Origin: Amorphophallus konjac
Lineage: Eukaryota > Streptophyta > Magnoliopsida > Alismatales > Araceae
Direction of reading: 5' to 3'
Length of the DNA: 64,000 bases
Assembly (NCBI GenBank): GCA_022559845.1
Contig: JAHNEJ010001810.1
Coordinates: 1 to 64,000 of the forward strand
How positions within the stretch are numbered: position 1 is the stretch's first letter; the number at the start of each line of letters is the position of its first letter. Position numbers and translations under genes: made by a program. Positions 50,898 to 62,360 of the stretch are shown here, in pieces. The notes below the pieces were generated by a model. That model was not told the origin of the DNA, ran no database searches, and was given only the letters and a program-made list of their open reading frames with translations.

Positions 50898-51124
50898 GAT
50901 GGTCCCCCATATAAACCCCATTTTCTGATTTTTGTGAGGGTTTTCTGATTTTTTGCCACGTGGAGGAAGAAGATGATGTTCCGAGCTCCTGAGGTCACTT
51001 TGGGCTCTGCTCCTCATGCTGCTTTGACAGAGCGGCCTTCGATCCATTCATGGACTTCTTGTAAGTATCACAGGATACCCTTTGCCTGCTTGCTTATTGT
51101 GTTAGGCTTCTTTAGATTGTGCCG

Positions 51125-53345
51125 TTAGCCACGGCAATATGCTCCAAGACCCGAGATCGACCTGGCATTGGGAGCGTCATCGGCGTTATGTCGTTGCATG
51201 AATTATTTGGGATTGATTCCCAATCTTCAATTCGTGCAGCATAAGATGGCTCGTGGCCCTGAGACTCGGGTTTGACCTGCCATTCGGAGTAGGGTTTGAC
51301 GGATCGGGCAGGGTCGGCCAGACCCGCACGACCCGCCCCGTCCCAGGCGCCCAGCGGGTCGGGCGGGGCGTGGGACGTGGGCGGGTCGGATTGGCCCGCA
51401 CCAACCCGTCTGTCCCGCCTCTGGTACGTGGACGTGACGGGCTAGTAGGTGCGGGTCGGCCTACTCGTGCCGGTCCGCCCATTTAACGGGCTGGTGGGGG
51501 GGCGTCCCCAGGCCGTGGGTAGCTGGGCGGCTAGCGTCGGTGGACGTGCCGGAACGGCGGTGCACGGCGGCGGTGGACGGCGAGCGGCGGTGCACGGCGA
51601 TCGGAGGTAGGTTTTAGTTTTTGAAAACAAAAAATTTAATACGGGGGAGGGTGGCCGATGGGGGGCGTGGGAGGGCGGAGGAGGTGGTGGGGGGGGCACC
51701 GGCGCCCAACGCCCCCTCCGGCCTCCCACCGGTCAGATCTGGCCGGCCACCGGCCACCGGCCAGATCTGACTGGTGGGAGGCCGGAGGGGGCAGGGGGCG
51801 GCCGTGGCGACCCTGGCGGGGGAGGTGGCGGCTGTGGCGGCGGTGGGAGTTGGGGGTGGGGCACGGGCGGTCCTGGGCGGCCAGGTGGGAGGTGGGGGTG
51901 GGGCAGATGCGGTCCTGGGCGGCCGTGGCGGCGGTGGGAGGTGGGGGTGGGGCAGGGGGCGGCGGTGGGAGGGGGGGTCCACCAGTGGGGGACGGTGGGG
52001 GAGGGGGGGGAGAGATTAAAAAAAAAATGAAATATTTAACTTATATAATTTTTTTCTTAGATTTAGAAATTTAAGAATAGAATTTGTTAGATTTTTTAAA
52101 TTTATTTTTGATGTATTGTTTAATTCATGTAATTAGAGATGTTTTTAATTTAAATATAAATTTAGTGATAAATATTTTACAAATAATGCGAAAGTTAATT
52201 TCGATGTATTAAATAATATAATTAATCTTATGTGTAAGAATAATTATATTATTTTGGACTAAATTATATTTGTAACACAAATGTAATAATTACATTACTT
52301 TCTGACTGAGTTACGGGAGGGATATGTTTCTCGTAACAGAGGCGGGGCATCCTCTTCTACGTCTAGAGTACCACCCACCACTAGCACAAGGCAGAGCAGG
52401 ATCTTCCTCCACGTTCAGAGTTCGAGCAGCACCAGCACCAGTCGCACATGATAGAATTGAATGTATAGATGTAGTGAGGACTTTTGTTATTGATTTTCAT
52501 GTACCCTCCAGTGCTGCACACGACCCATCATTTGTGTAGATGGTTACATATTTTCAGTCCCACCAACATGTACCTCCACCCACTAGGATAGAGTTAGATC
52601 ATACGGGTCATCCATCTCATATTTCTGATTGTGATTGGAAGTCGGGCTTCACAGATGACTCAGATGAATGAGTTTTAGTATTTTATACTTCATGACTAGA
52701 GTTGAATGATGTAATTATTATGTCTATGTTTACTTTAACATATTTAGTGAATTTTTTTTATCTGTTAGCATTGGATGTTTAATTTAGAGGTGTAATATGT
52801 TAATTTTATATAGTTAATTGTGTGTAATTTAATATGGATCTATTATCATAAAAAATTAACTCTACATTCTAATATTATTAAATGTATATAACATTTAATA
52901 TTTAAATAAAATTTAAATAAAATTTTATTTTTTAAAAACTAAATTTAAAATTTAAAAAAAATAAAAAAATCGCGTGACTTGCCGAGAGAGCGGACCGGGT
53001 CGCTGGGCGACCCGCTCGACCCGTCCCGCGCCGAGGCCGGGTCGCACGGGTCAACAAACCCTGATTCGGAGTGCCCTAGGCCTCACGCCACTTCATGACT
53101 TGTTCAAGATTGATTCCCATTATTCCAACCATACCGTGTGATATAGCGAGTTTCTTGGGACCAAACCCGACATTTAGAGCGCCGTTGGCGTTGTGCCTTT
53201 TATAGTTTGTCCAGAAGTGATTCCCGTTCTTTGTCTTGTGTCGTTTGAAAGGGCGGGATGCCCCGACTCCCGAGTTTGACTCGACCGTTGGAGTGACTTC
53301 AGCATTATGTCATTTGTAGTTTAGGAGTGATTCTCGTACTTTGTT
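51125..53345 (+). repeat. About 115-bp tandem repeat, four copies, split by a hAT element
   Basis: Each unit carries ACYCGRGTTTGACC, GGAGYG, a GCGTTGTG-like word, and GATTGATTCCCAT or GAGTGATTCTCGT. Units lie around 51147-51245, 51262 (interrupted at 51290) to 53130, 53158-53240 and 53262-53345. Confidence 0.7.
51290..53063. mobile_element. Non-autonomous hAT transposon with 8-bp target duplication
   Basis: ATTCGGAG flanks both ends (51282-51289 and 53064-53071). The terminal inverted repeats are TAGGGTTTG on the left and CAGGGTTTG read inward from the right, a typical hAT end. The left 730 bp is very GC-rich (CGGGTCGG words); the rest is AT-rich. No transposase domain is seen, so the element depends on another hAT enzyme. 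Confidence 0.9.
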
Positions 53346-54945
53346 CTCGATTATCTCGAGAAAATAAATAGATGCAATAGTAACATTTTCTGATTGGTTA
53401 GGTCTATTAGACCTAATGAATCTTTGAAAAAAAGAAAGGCCCTAATGAACTTTTTAAAAAATTATTTCTATATTATTATTATTATTATTATTATTAGTAT
53501 ATATTTTAATAAAAATATAAAAATATACTTAAAAATGCCAATGACCTTTTCTCATTTTCCACTTTTCAATTTTAATTAATAGTATTAATACTTCTTTTTA
53601 TAAAATAAATTAGTAAAATATTTTATAAAAAGAATTATTAATACTACTAAAAATAATTTAAAAATAAAAAATAAATGAGATCAGAGTGAATGGTGATGGG
53701 ATATGTGATATTTTCTGATTCATTGTGTCTATTAGACTAATGAATCTTTCGAAATATAAATTAGGGATTTAACTAACTTTAATTAAAATTTTTATTCTAA
53801 TTACTATAATTATAATTATACATTTTAATAAAAGATAAAAATATATTTAAAAATCTCTCTCACTCTATCAAATTAATGGGTTAGCGAACAATAAATTTGG
53901 TTAATCTACTAGATGGTCATTAAAATGGGCATTAAATGATAGATGGACATTGAAATCCTCCCAAAAGCTCTTTTGGAGATTTTTTGCCTCCTCTATCTAT
54001 GTATCTTTCCCTCTATCAATTAAAAAATCTGGACATTTGATTAGGCTTAACGTTTATAGAGGATTTTTAATGATCGGAAGTTCCAAAAGACCTTCCCACC
54101 TTTGTTTTCAAACATGGTCTAAGACTTCGTTTGAGAATACACTCAACTTTTTCCTTCCCATAAAAATTCTCACACCGTACAATTGTATGTCTCTTTCAAG
54201 ATTCATAATGATTAATAATCCTGGAAATCTTCTTTCCACTTGTTTACGAGGATTCATCGACAAAGACACTTTTGTGTCTATAATCTCTCCTCTTAGACTT
54301 TTTGTGAGCGCTCAAAATCCTAGATACATCAAAACATTTGTTAAAAATTAAAAGGTGTCAGTGATTATGACTCGCAAGCCATTGCCCATAGCGTTCTCAA
54401 ACGAAGCCTAAGTGTCAGCACCACTCAAAATAACTCTTTTCTATAGGATTTATCATTAAAAATTTTTAATTTTGTAGATGAAAACATAATATTCTTCCCA
54501 TATTAAATGGAGGTTGGCTACAAAAGATATTTTTGATACAATATTGATGCAAGAAGATTGTTAAAGATAATATAAAAAGAGATTTTTATATGAAAATTAT
54601 TGTTAAAGATGAATTTAAAAAATATTAATAGAAATATATTAACGGACATATCATTACATTAATTTAAATAGTACATAAATGTTATTTAATTATAAATTAT
54701 TTTATAAGTTTTTGACAAAAAACATGATATGTGCGAATAAAAATAATATTTTAAACAATTCATATTTACATAGTGATATACATATTAATGTATTTACGAA
54801 AATATTTTTTTAAATTTCTGTTTAACAATAATTTTAATAAAAACATTATATAAAAGTTAAGATATATAATTATGTTAAAAATGTATAAAAAGTGTTTTTT
54901 AAAATTAAACAATAAACTGAAGAAATACGAGAGTTATGTAATCAT
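53346..54945. other. AT-rich spacer
   Basis: Two related segments (about 53380-53550 and 53705-53860) share TTTTCTGATT, CTATTAGAC and TAATGAATCTTT. An (ATT)n run lies at 53472-53496. An open frame at 53950-54351 has no domain and is not supported. Confidence 0.5.
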
Positions 54946-55190
54946 CGTCGTCATCATCATCAGAGTATTATCCCAATTATTTAGGATCGACTACATGAAT
55001 CTTGTTCCGTCAAAGATTTCTATCAATAATTATATTCATATTTAAACTCAAAAAATTAATGTCATTCCTAATAGTATCGCACCATCTCATTTTAGGTCTT
55101 CCTCGAACTCTTTTACTAGTATTCACTAAGATTCGGTCACATCTTCTAACTGATATCGAATTAGTCCAACAAAACACATGATCAAACCAG
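54946..55190 (-). mobile_element. RTE-clade LINE 3' fragment
   Basis: The minus strand encodes the typical ORF2 end: VRRCDRI, then VRGRPKMRWCDTIRND, and finally NKIHVVDPK before a stop. It then runs into a GATGATGATG tail (plus-strand CATCATCATC near 54950). The frame contains an in-frame TGA where WR is expected. It is an old 5'-truncated copy. Confidence 0.8.
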
Positions 55191-55592
55191 CTAAATCTAT
55201 TTAAAAAAATAAAAAATAAAAAATTTAATTAACTTGTGATAATAAAGGTTACTTTTACTACCAAAATCTACCTACCTGCTCCGGACCCAACAAATCTTGT
55301 TCCACGCCGGTCGCCAACCGCTCACGTCAATACGTCATTCCGGCAATTATCCGTTTCAACACCGACCAACTACCACACACACCCACCGCACGTTCGGCTG
55401 CCTCGCGGAGGTGCATGCACCCTCCTTACTAGTCGTTTGCAGAAGGCCAGTCATCGGCCCTCTGGGAGACGTACCCATGAGCTTAAAGGAAATACGCGAG
55501 ACAACACACGCACCGTCCAATCAAATCGGAAGAATGAGAGGCGAGAGCTGAGGGATCCGCGGACCTCAGAGGGGAAGAGAGCTGCGGCGGCC

Positions 55593-58500
55593 ATGGCCTC
55601 CACAGCCACCTCTCCGCCCTCTGTCTACCTCCTCCCCAGGCTCCTCCACCGCCTTCCGGCGGCCCCCTCGCGGAGCTGCCCCGCCTCCGCCTTCTCCACG
55701 GCCAGCTCCGCCCTTCTGCTCCCCTCCTTGCTCGCCGCCGCACGCCGGATGGACCCTCCGCGGTGCGCCGCCCCGCAGCTGTGCGACCAGGAGACCCTGA
55801 CGGTGGACTGGAGCTCCGTCGCCATCGGGGAAGCCCGAGCGGACGACGAGCTCCGCGCCGCCGTCCGCCTCCGAGTTCGCTCGTTCTACGAGTTCAGCCA
55901 GTCCTACAACATCGAGGTGAGGCACGCCTCCTCCGCGGCCTCCGTTTCTTTCAAACCCTAGGAGTAGGAATCTTGTTTCAATGTCGCTGAGGCCTCGCAC
56001 TTTCCGCATCCTGTTGGATTTTTGTTCGTAATTAAGTAGAGTTCTAAGTTAATCAGGTGGGAGTTGGCCGATCAGTTGTAGTGATCGATTTTGTTCTGTT
56101 CTGCAACTATGCTGATGGTACTTGTTATACGTCAAGTTGTGCTAGGGACACAAGGAATATGTGGTGGATAGAGAATTTGAGGCATTGAAAGAACGCGTCG
56201 CTGGAAAGAGAATAGGGTTTCGAAGAGTTGCTTGCATAAATGCTACACTGCCGTTGTCGCAGTCATTAAGCCCTGCTGATGGTCTGTGCGCCGCTTGCAA
56301 GGTATGGAAGTGAATTTTAGTCATCACCATGTGAAAAAGTGCTATATTAGCATGTGAGTTGGTTGCATCCTCGAAGATCGCAACGATTTATTTTTCCAGG
56401 ATTCACCCATATATTTTAGTTACTAACCCATGTTTCCATAAGCATACATTTGGTTCTTATCAAGAGAACATACTTGGAGATTGGTACATCAGCTCTCAGT
56501 TGATGACACTGAGACTATTTGCATCTAAACAAGATCATGACAAGAACAAGTATTTGTACATTGTTGCTTTCTTTTTTTCATCACTTTTCATCATGTCATA
56601 TTTTATGTTATTGATTATTTGATTACAATGATAAGGTCCACCAACAGTGGCTGGGGCTGGGAGGATCCAAAGTAAATTCTTGTTGTGCATCGCGTCGCAG
56701 TTATTAACAATGTCTTTGATAAACAGGCTCTGTGCGATATGAATATCTGATGTTGCAAGTTTGTCTCAAATACAATTAGCAGGAGTAGATGCATGATGTG
56801 AGCCATATGACCGGCCACTTGGATTTCCCGAATGAAATCTATCGTTTATGTTCAAAGTGAAATTGTGTTATAAGATTTGACATACCTTTCCTAAGAAAAT
56901 TCTTTAGTAACTATACATGAATAGAGAGAGGTCAGAGGAGCTAGGTGAATGTAATATGTTTGTGATGGACGGATGCAAAAATGACGATCATTATAGATTC
57001 AAACTGCTTTTCATTGGAAGCTTTAGAATACTACAGATGACAGAAGTGATAAACTATTCTGATTGTGAGATGAATCTATTAAATAATATAGATGATTCAG
57101 TAGTATTGACCTCTTATAGTGCAAGAACAGCAGTGACAAGTTTTTGATTTGGAATTTTAGGCAGTGTTTGCTCAGATGCTTTGGTATAGAATGCAAGAGG
57201 ATTTGTAGTTCCTTCTTTATATGTTTATTAGAGCAGCTGGTCCGGTTTTAAGGACACAGGAGGTGTCTCCATATTGTGCTGACTGGAATGAAATTTTCAC
57301 CATATAATTTTTTTAGGAATCAGGATTCTTGTCACATATATTGGATTCTCTAGGGACAATGGCAAAGAGCTTCTTTCCTTTGGACCTATACTATCCAATG
57401 CATAAAAGGGGTTTTTGCACATATACCTTAGCATATTTACATATATGTCCCTGACTTTCATGCATTATCAAAAATACCCCTAATACTTCCAAATGGTTGC
57501 AGTTATACCCTCGCCATGACTAAGTACAGTTTAATCAAATTATTGTAGCTATACCCTCGCCATGACTAAGTACAGTATAAATACTGAAATGATGAAACTA
57601 CCCTGAATTTAGGTTTTGTGGGAGCTTGATGAGATCACATAAATCTTAAGGATATTTTTTTGGGTTTTTTGCATTTATTAATACTTTTTGTAGCATCTTT
57701 TAAGAATATTCCTTCAAAGTTGACAGCATAAGAACTAGAAGCGTATAACTACAACTATTTGGAAGTATTTAGGGGTATTTTTGACGATTCATGAAAGTCA
57801 AGGGTATTGTTGAACACTAAAAGTTTCCCTTTTAATTAGGGTAAAATATAAATTAAATTGATTCAAAAATGACGCAAAGCTGGAACAAAACTAGCACTGT
57901 TGTGTGTACAGATCATGCACACATCCAAGGTATTCCGACGGACGGAATTACAGGCATAAATCTCACATGTTTTGTACACCGGAATTTTGTCGAACAGGTG
58001 GCTGCCAGCAAGAACGACACACCTGTCACGATATTTCAGCAAGAAACAAGGTCTTACGTGTGTCCAGGAGTCACTCGGGATGCGTTGGACGATGGCCCTA
58101 GTGGGACGGAATGCCCTAACGGCTAGCCGGTCTGCCTCAATGAAGAAACAAAAGCACAGAAAAGTAGCTCTCCACCACGTGGGCTGCAGGCCTGGTCAAC
58201 GTGGAAGAATAAAAAAAAGAAGAGGAGTAAAAGGGGTCAAAGGGGGTTTTTATAAGCCTTCAAGGCTGGCCAGGCAAGGGGGGGATTCGCCCTCTCTCTC
58301 CTCTCTCGGCTTGACCGGGAGAGGTTGACAGGGGGGTGGGACCCACCGCACCCCATCCTTCCTTTCCCTTAACCGGGAGAGGTTGAGGACGGGGCAGGGC
58401 CCACCCATCTCCTTCTTCTCTCTCTCCTCTCTCTTCTGGCTCCCTCCCCCTTGACTGAGAGGTTGAAGAGGGGTGTGGGAGCCACCCGCGGGCCTCATCT

Positions 58501-61319
58501 CCCTCCCCCTTAGCCGGGAGAGGTTGAGAGGTGCCGCAGGTTCTCTCTCTCTTCTTGGGTTCTTTCAATAGAAAAGGTACGTTTTTCTGCAAAAAACCAT
58601 GCTTAACCAGGGGAGGTTGATGGGCTAACCCACGTTAATGCCCACTCTCATTTATTTGGGCTTAACCGGGAGAACTTGACAAGAGTCAACCTCTCCTGGA
58701 TAATACCTCCCAATCTCTATAAGTAGGAGTGGCTTGGACCTCAAGGGGGATGAAGAAGAAGGCATCAAGCATCGAGCAAGGTGAAGGAGGTCCAAGTGTT
58801 CTTGTGCTTGTGTTTAAAAGAAAACAAAAGAAAAGGTATTATACATATACCCCTGCCATGTGCACCATATAAATTGTATACATACCTCTGTCGATGGGTG
58901 CTTCTATAAAAAGCAGAAAGTGTGTTTATATCCCTGTCTATGGGTATTTTAGAAAAACAGAAAATTGTGTACATACCCCTGTCTATGGGTGCTTTTTTAA
59001 AAGCAGAAAATGTGCATATGCCCATGTCATGTGTATTTGTTAAAACAGAAATCAGAAAAGAGATATTGCATATATGCCCTTGTCTTGTTTAAAAGAAAAA
59101 GGGATATCATGCATATTCCCAAGCCTCTTTTGGAAATTAACCCAAGTTAGTGGGGTGGATCTATCAAAGTCCGATCTGGCGTTCCAATCATGACCATATT
59201 CAAATGTAGCGGTTGGATCGTGACTAGGATTAAATCCGATGGTCCAATCTAACCTAAAGCAAATTTAACAACTAAATCTTGATCAGGAATAAATCCAACA
59301 GTCCGATCATGATCAAATTCAAATCTAACGGTCAAATCTTGACCAGGAATAAATCCAATGGTCCGATCATGAACAAATTCAAATTTAATGGTCAGATCTT
59401 GATCAGAAATAAATCCAAATGTCTGATCCTGACCAAATTCAAATCTAGCGGTCAGATCTTGATTGAGAATAGATCCAACGTTCTGATCATGACCAAATTC
59501 AAGTCTAACAGTCAGATCTTGATCATGAATAAATCCAACGGTCTGATCATGACCAAATTCAAATCTAACAGTCGAATCTAGACCGGGAACAAATCTAACG
59601 GTCATATTTTGACCATTTTCAAATCTAATAGTAAGATCTAGACCAAGAACAAATCCAACAATCTGATTGTGATCGGATGCAAACAAAATGGTTCGATTGT
59701 GATTGTAAGCGGATGTAAAGATCCGATCTCATGATCGGGATCAAATGTATTGGTTTTAAAGGATCAATTGTAATTCATTGTTGCATATATTGAATCTTCA
59801 AATTCTCTGCAAGAGTATGTGCTTCTAATGAATGGTCTCTGCGATCATATCCATTAGATGAAACGTTCAATATCACAATGGATATTGTTAGAGGTTGAGA
59901 GTTTCTTTGACAGATAATCAATGGTGTTCGGATTTTAAGCTAATGTAAATTAACACCAACCGTGGTTGGTGGGGAAAGGTCCAGAGCACAAACCCTAATC
60001 CTCTGATAAAACCAAAAAGAACGAAATTAATAGTGCACACGCTAATAACCCAAAGGAACAATCTATTTTATCTTTCCTTCTTTATTAGCAAAAGCGGGCC
60101 GTGCATTTTTCACTGTCCAACAGGTATGTTTACAAAATGTGTTATATTATAGAGGTATATATGTAAAAATTCCTATATAAAAAGATAATAGGACTGTAAG
60201 CATGATGTCCAATCAAATTGTGAATGGATGATGTGTCTAATTACTAGTTTTGATGACACTTCACACAGTTTTCACTTTTCATTGCTTAGCTTTTTTTCCC
60301 TTTTGCCATAAGTCGTCTAATTTTGGTTTCTTTAACCGTAAGTCAGCTAAACTCATTAAGTGGTTTATTGCCTTGCTACATGGCATGCCATTGTGGACCT
60401 GGATAGAAGATGCGAGGGTTGCCCAAATGTGGAAGCAAACGAGAGGACTTATCATTTCATATCTATTAGACAAAGTGAATCATCTGGCTTACTCAGTGGC
60501 TTGGGTCAGCCGATGTCTTGCATGTTTACTCCTCCAAGATATGGCTGCATTTTAGTTGTTCAAGTCTACTTTCAGCAAGAGAATGTGAAAAAAGCTATTA
60601 GGTTTCATTTTTTCTGTTTAGTTTCTAAAGTCCTCCCATGGAATTCAAAAGTGGTAAATCTGGATGGGGATTAATCCTAGATTATCCAAAATAGATGAAG
60701 GAGTGCTATATCAGCTAAAAGTCAGTTCAGAACTGGCTGAATTTTGATTTCTGTACTTGATTCCTTTCATTGGAACGTATCATATTGAGCCAGCTGAATT
60801 GGCACAATTGGCCTGATGTAGGCCAGTACAGATCCGATTGGGATCAGGATCTGCCAAAGTCAATTCAGACGAAACTGATTTTAAAATTTTTGTGGTTTTC
60901 CTGGTGAACTATTCTGATTTGTGAGCTTCAGTATTTTGATCTGTTGCATATGCTATTTACAGATTTTACTGTTGTCACATTTCTCACTCAGTTTATCTCT
61001 GTATCAAAATGTTGCTCATGGTGAAAGAAATGCAACCTACCTAGCCTGTGATCTATCTTTGGGCATTATCTCAGCTCTGAAAGCTGCCAAGGACCTGAAT
61101 AAATTAGTTTCACTTTGCAGCTTTATGCATTTCTCCTGTCATTTCCTGAAAACTGGATGATGATCTCACTTTGGGGTTTGAATGGGCATATTACAACTGT
61201 GCCCTGATGAATGTCTTCTGCAGTTTTCTGATAAAGGAGAAGAACGAGTGGTGGTTGGGACCTTAGATCTCAACCAATGTCTCTTTTTATCAGATGAGCT
61301 GACAGGAATGAGGCCTGAG
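55593..61319 (+). CDS. GNAT-family N-acetyltransferase, probably plastid-targeted (first three exons; 3' part outside window)
   Basis: Exon 1 is 55593-55916 (108 codons), exon 2 is 56146-56301 (52 codons) and exon 3 is 61224-61319 (32 codons). All are GT-AG and phase 0. The first 50 residues are rich in Ser, Ala, Pro and Leu with few acids, as in a chloroplast transit peptide. Exon 1 ends LRAAVRLRVRSFYEFSQSYNIE. Exon 3 carries ERVVVGTLDLNQC, the beta-strand region before the acetyl-CoA site of GNAT proteins. The acetyl-CoA motif (R-x-x-G-x-G/A) and C terminus must lie in later exons, not found up to 64000. Resemblance is to the plant plastid GNAT4/6/7 type by memory, which acetylate protein N termini and lysines. 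Confidence 0.85.
57403..57835. mobile_element. MITE with about 100-bp terminal inverted repeats in GNAT intron 2
   Basis: The left arm includes CTTTCATGCATTATCAAAAA, then TACCCCTAATACTTCCAAAT. It is matched by the reverse complement of the right arm, around 57745-57805 (TATTTGGAAGTATTTAGGGG, then TATTTTTGACGATTCATGAAAG). A direct duplication (CTATACCCTCGCCATGACTAAGTACAGT-type word) sits inside. Confidence 0.7.
58300..58730 (+). repeat. Repeated TTAACCGGGAGAGGTTGA motif upstream of a TATA box (LTR-like)
   Basis: Copies lie near 58310, 58368, 58451, 58509, 58602 and 58660, spaced 58 bp or 83-93 bp, plus an inverted copy at about 58683-58698. The last two form a hairpin. CTCTATAAGTAGG follows at 58715-58727. 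This resembles a gypsy-type U3, but full LTR limits were not found. Confidence 0.5.
58840..59110 (+). repeat. About 60-bp tandem repeat
   Basis: The unit contains TATACATACCYCTGTC, ATGGGTGCTTTT and AAAAGCAGAAA. About four diverged copies. Confidence 0.75.
59200..59700 (+). repeat. 60-bp minisatellite, about eight copies
   Basis: The unit contains AATAAATCCAACGGTC, then GATCATGACCAAATTC, then AAATCTAACGGTCAGATCTT. The period is a multiple of three, so the minus strand stays open for 145 codons with 20-residue repeats (FGHDQTVGFI..QDLTVRFE). I regard this as repeat-driven, not a gene. Confidence 0.88.
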
Positions 61320-62360
61320 GTACATATCCTTACTTGATTGCATTTTTTACCTTTCAATTGGATCATTTTATTCAACATAAGATCAAGCATTATTGAGATC
61401 GTGCTGTCATATGGAGCCATTCTGATTATTATGGAAACATTATGGCATTCTTGACTTGGGCTTATTTTTTTTTTCTAAAATTTTCTTCTTTTGGGTGTGT
61501 TATTTTGTAAAGATTCAACTTAGGCTACCCTCATATACATAAGTAAAGCAATGGATTTAATTCTATTGTTTTCACAATGTTGACCCCACCTTTCTCTTTC
61601 AAATTTTTATATCTTCTCTTTTTTGTTTGTTTTTTTTAAATGGAGGACTCATAGTGTATTATCTGATGTTTTTTTTCCTGCATTTTCATTTGGAGTTAGG
61701 TAGTACAAATGTACACCAATAACATATGGTTGGTGGTTATTGTGATGCTTAAAATTTAAGGTCTTTCTGTTAAACAACTGCAATGTCTTATTGTTTAAAA
61801 ACTGCAATGTTTTATAAATAACCTTACTCCAATTCTGATCCAGATTAGAATTTAGTTGATTCTTAGATATTCTCCAAATTTCCATGGCCTCCGACATGTG
61901 ATGGGTGTCTTAACCTGACCTCCCACAATTAAACACAAGGGATAACCTCTGCCTCGGGAGGGGGGGGCATGAAACAAAGGGGGCGAGGGGGGAGGGGCCT
62001 GCTGCTTGGATAAAATAAATTTCCAGGATTAAGAAATTGAAACCACTTGTGAGGCATATCTTAATGAAATTCTCTGATATGTCTTCTGGCACCGAAGAGC
62101 TGCAAGTTTAAAAGAAGAGTATTCAGGTTTGTTATAGTTCAATAGAAGCTGCAAGATAAATAGAATCTTTATGGTTTGATTCTTTTTTGCTTCAGTGGAG
62201 GAGAAAGGCAATTGCATGGATGTCAAGCTATTTTTTCTATTCACTTGATCTGACATTTACCGAAAATGACTGAATCATGCACATATGTTTGCACATAAAG
62301 ACTGAAAAATACTTGCGATCGAGGGATCCCAAAGTCAGATAAGGTATGCTTGAACCTGAT

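Larger units (their letters stand above)
49600..51114 (+). mobile_element. LTR-like block (gypsy type suspected), ends not defined
   Basis: GC-rich against AT-rich flanks. In order it holds a 30-bp tandem array (50049-50200), palindromes (GGGTAGACC/GGTCTACCC at 50733-50756, and the perfect CTGGGTGGCCACCCAG at 50760-50775), a (GA)n run, a TATA-like CATATAAACC at 50909, and a leader-like region. The layout parallels the LTR at 7357. No partner LTR is seen. Confidence 0.35.

Noticed and set aside
53950..54351. 133-codon open frame
   Set aside because: It has no domain, lies in AT-rich spacer, and has no neighbouring exon signals that fit.
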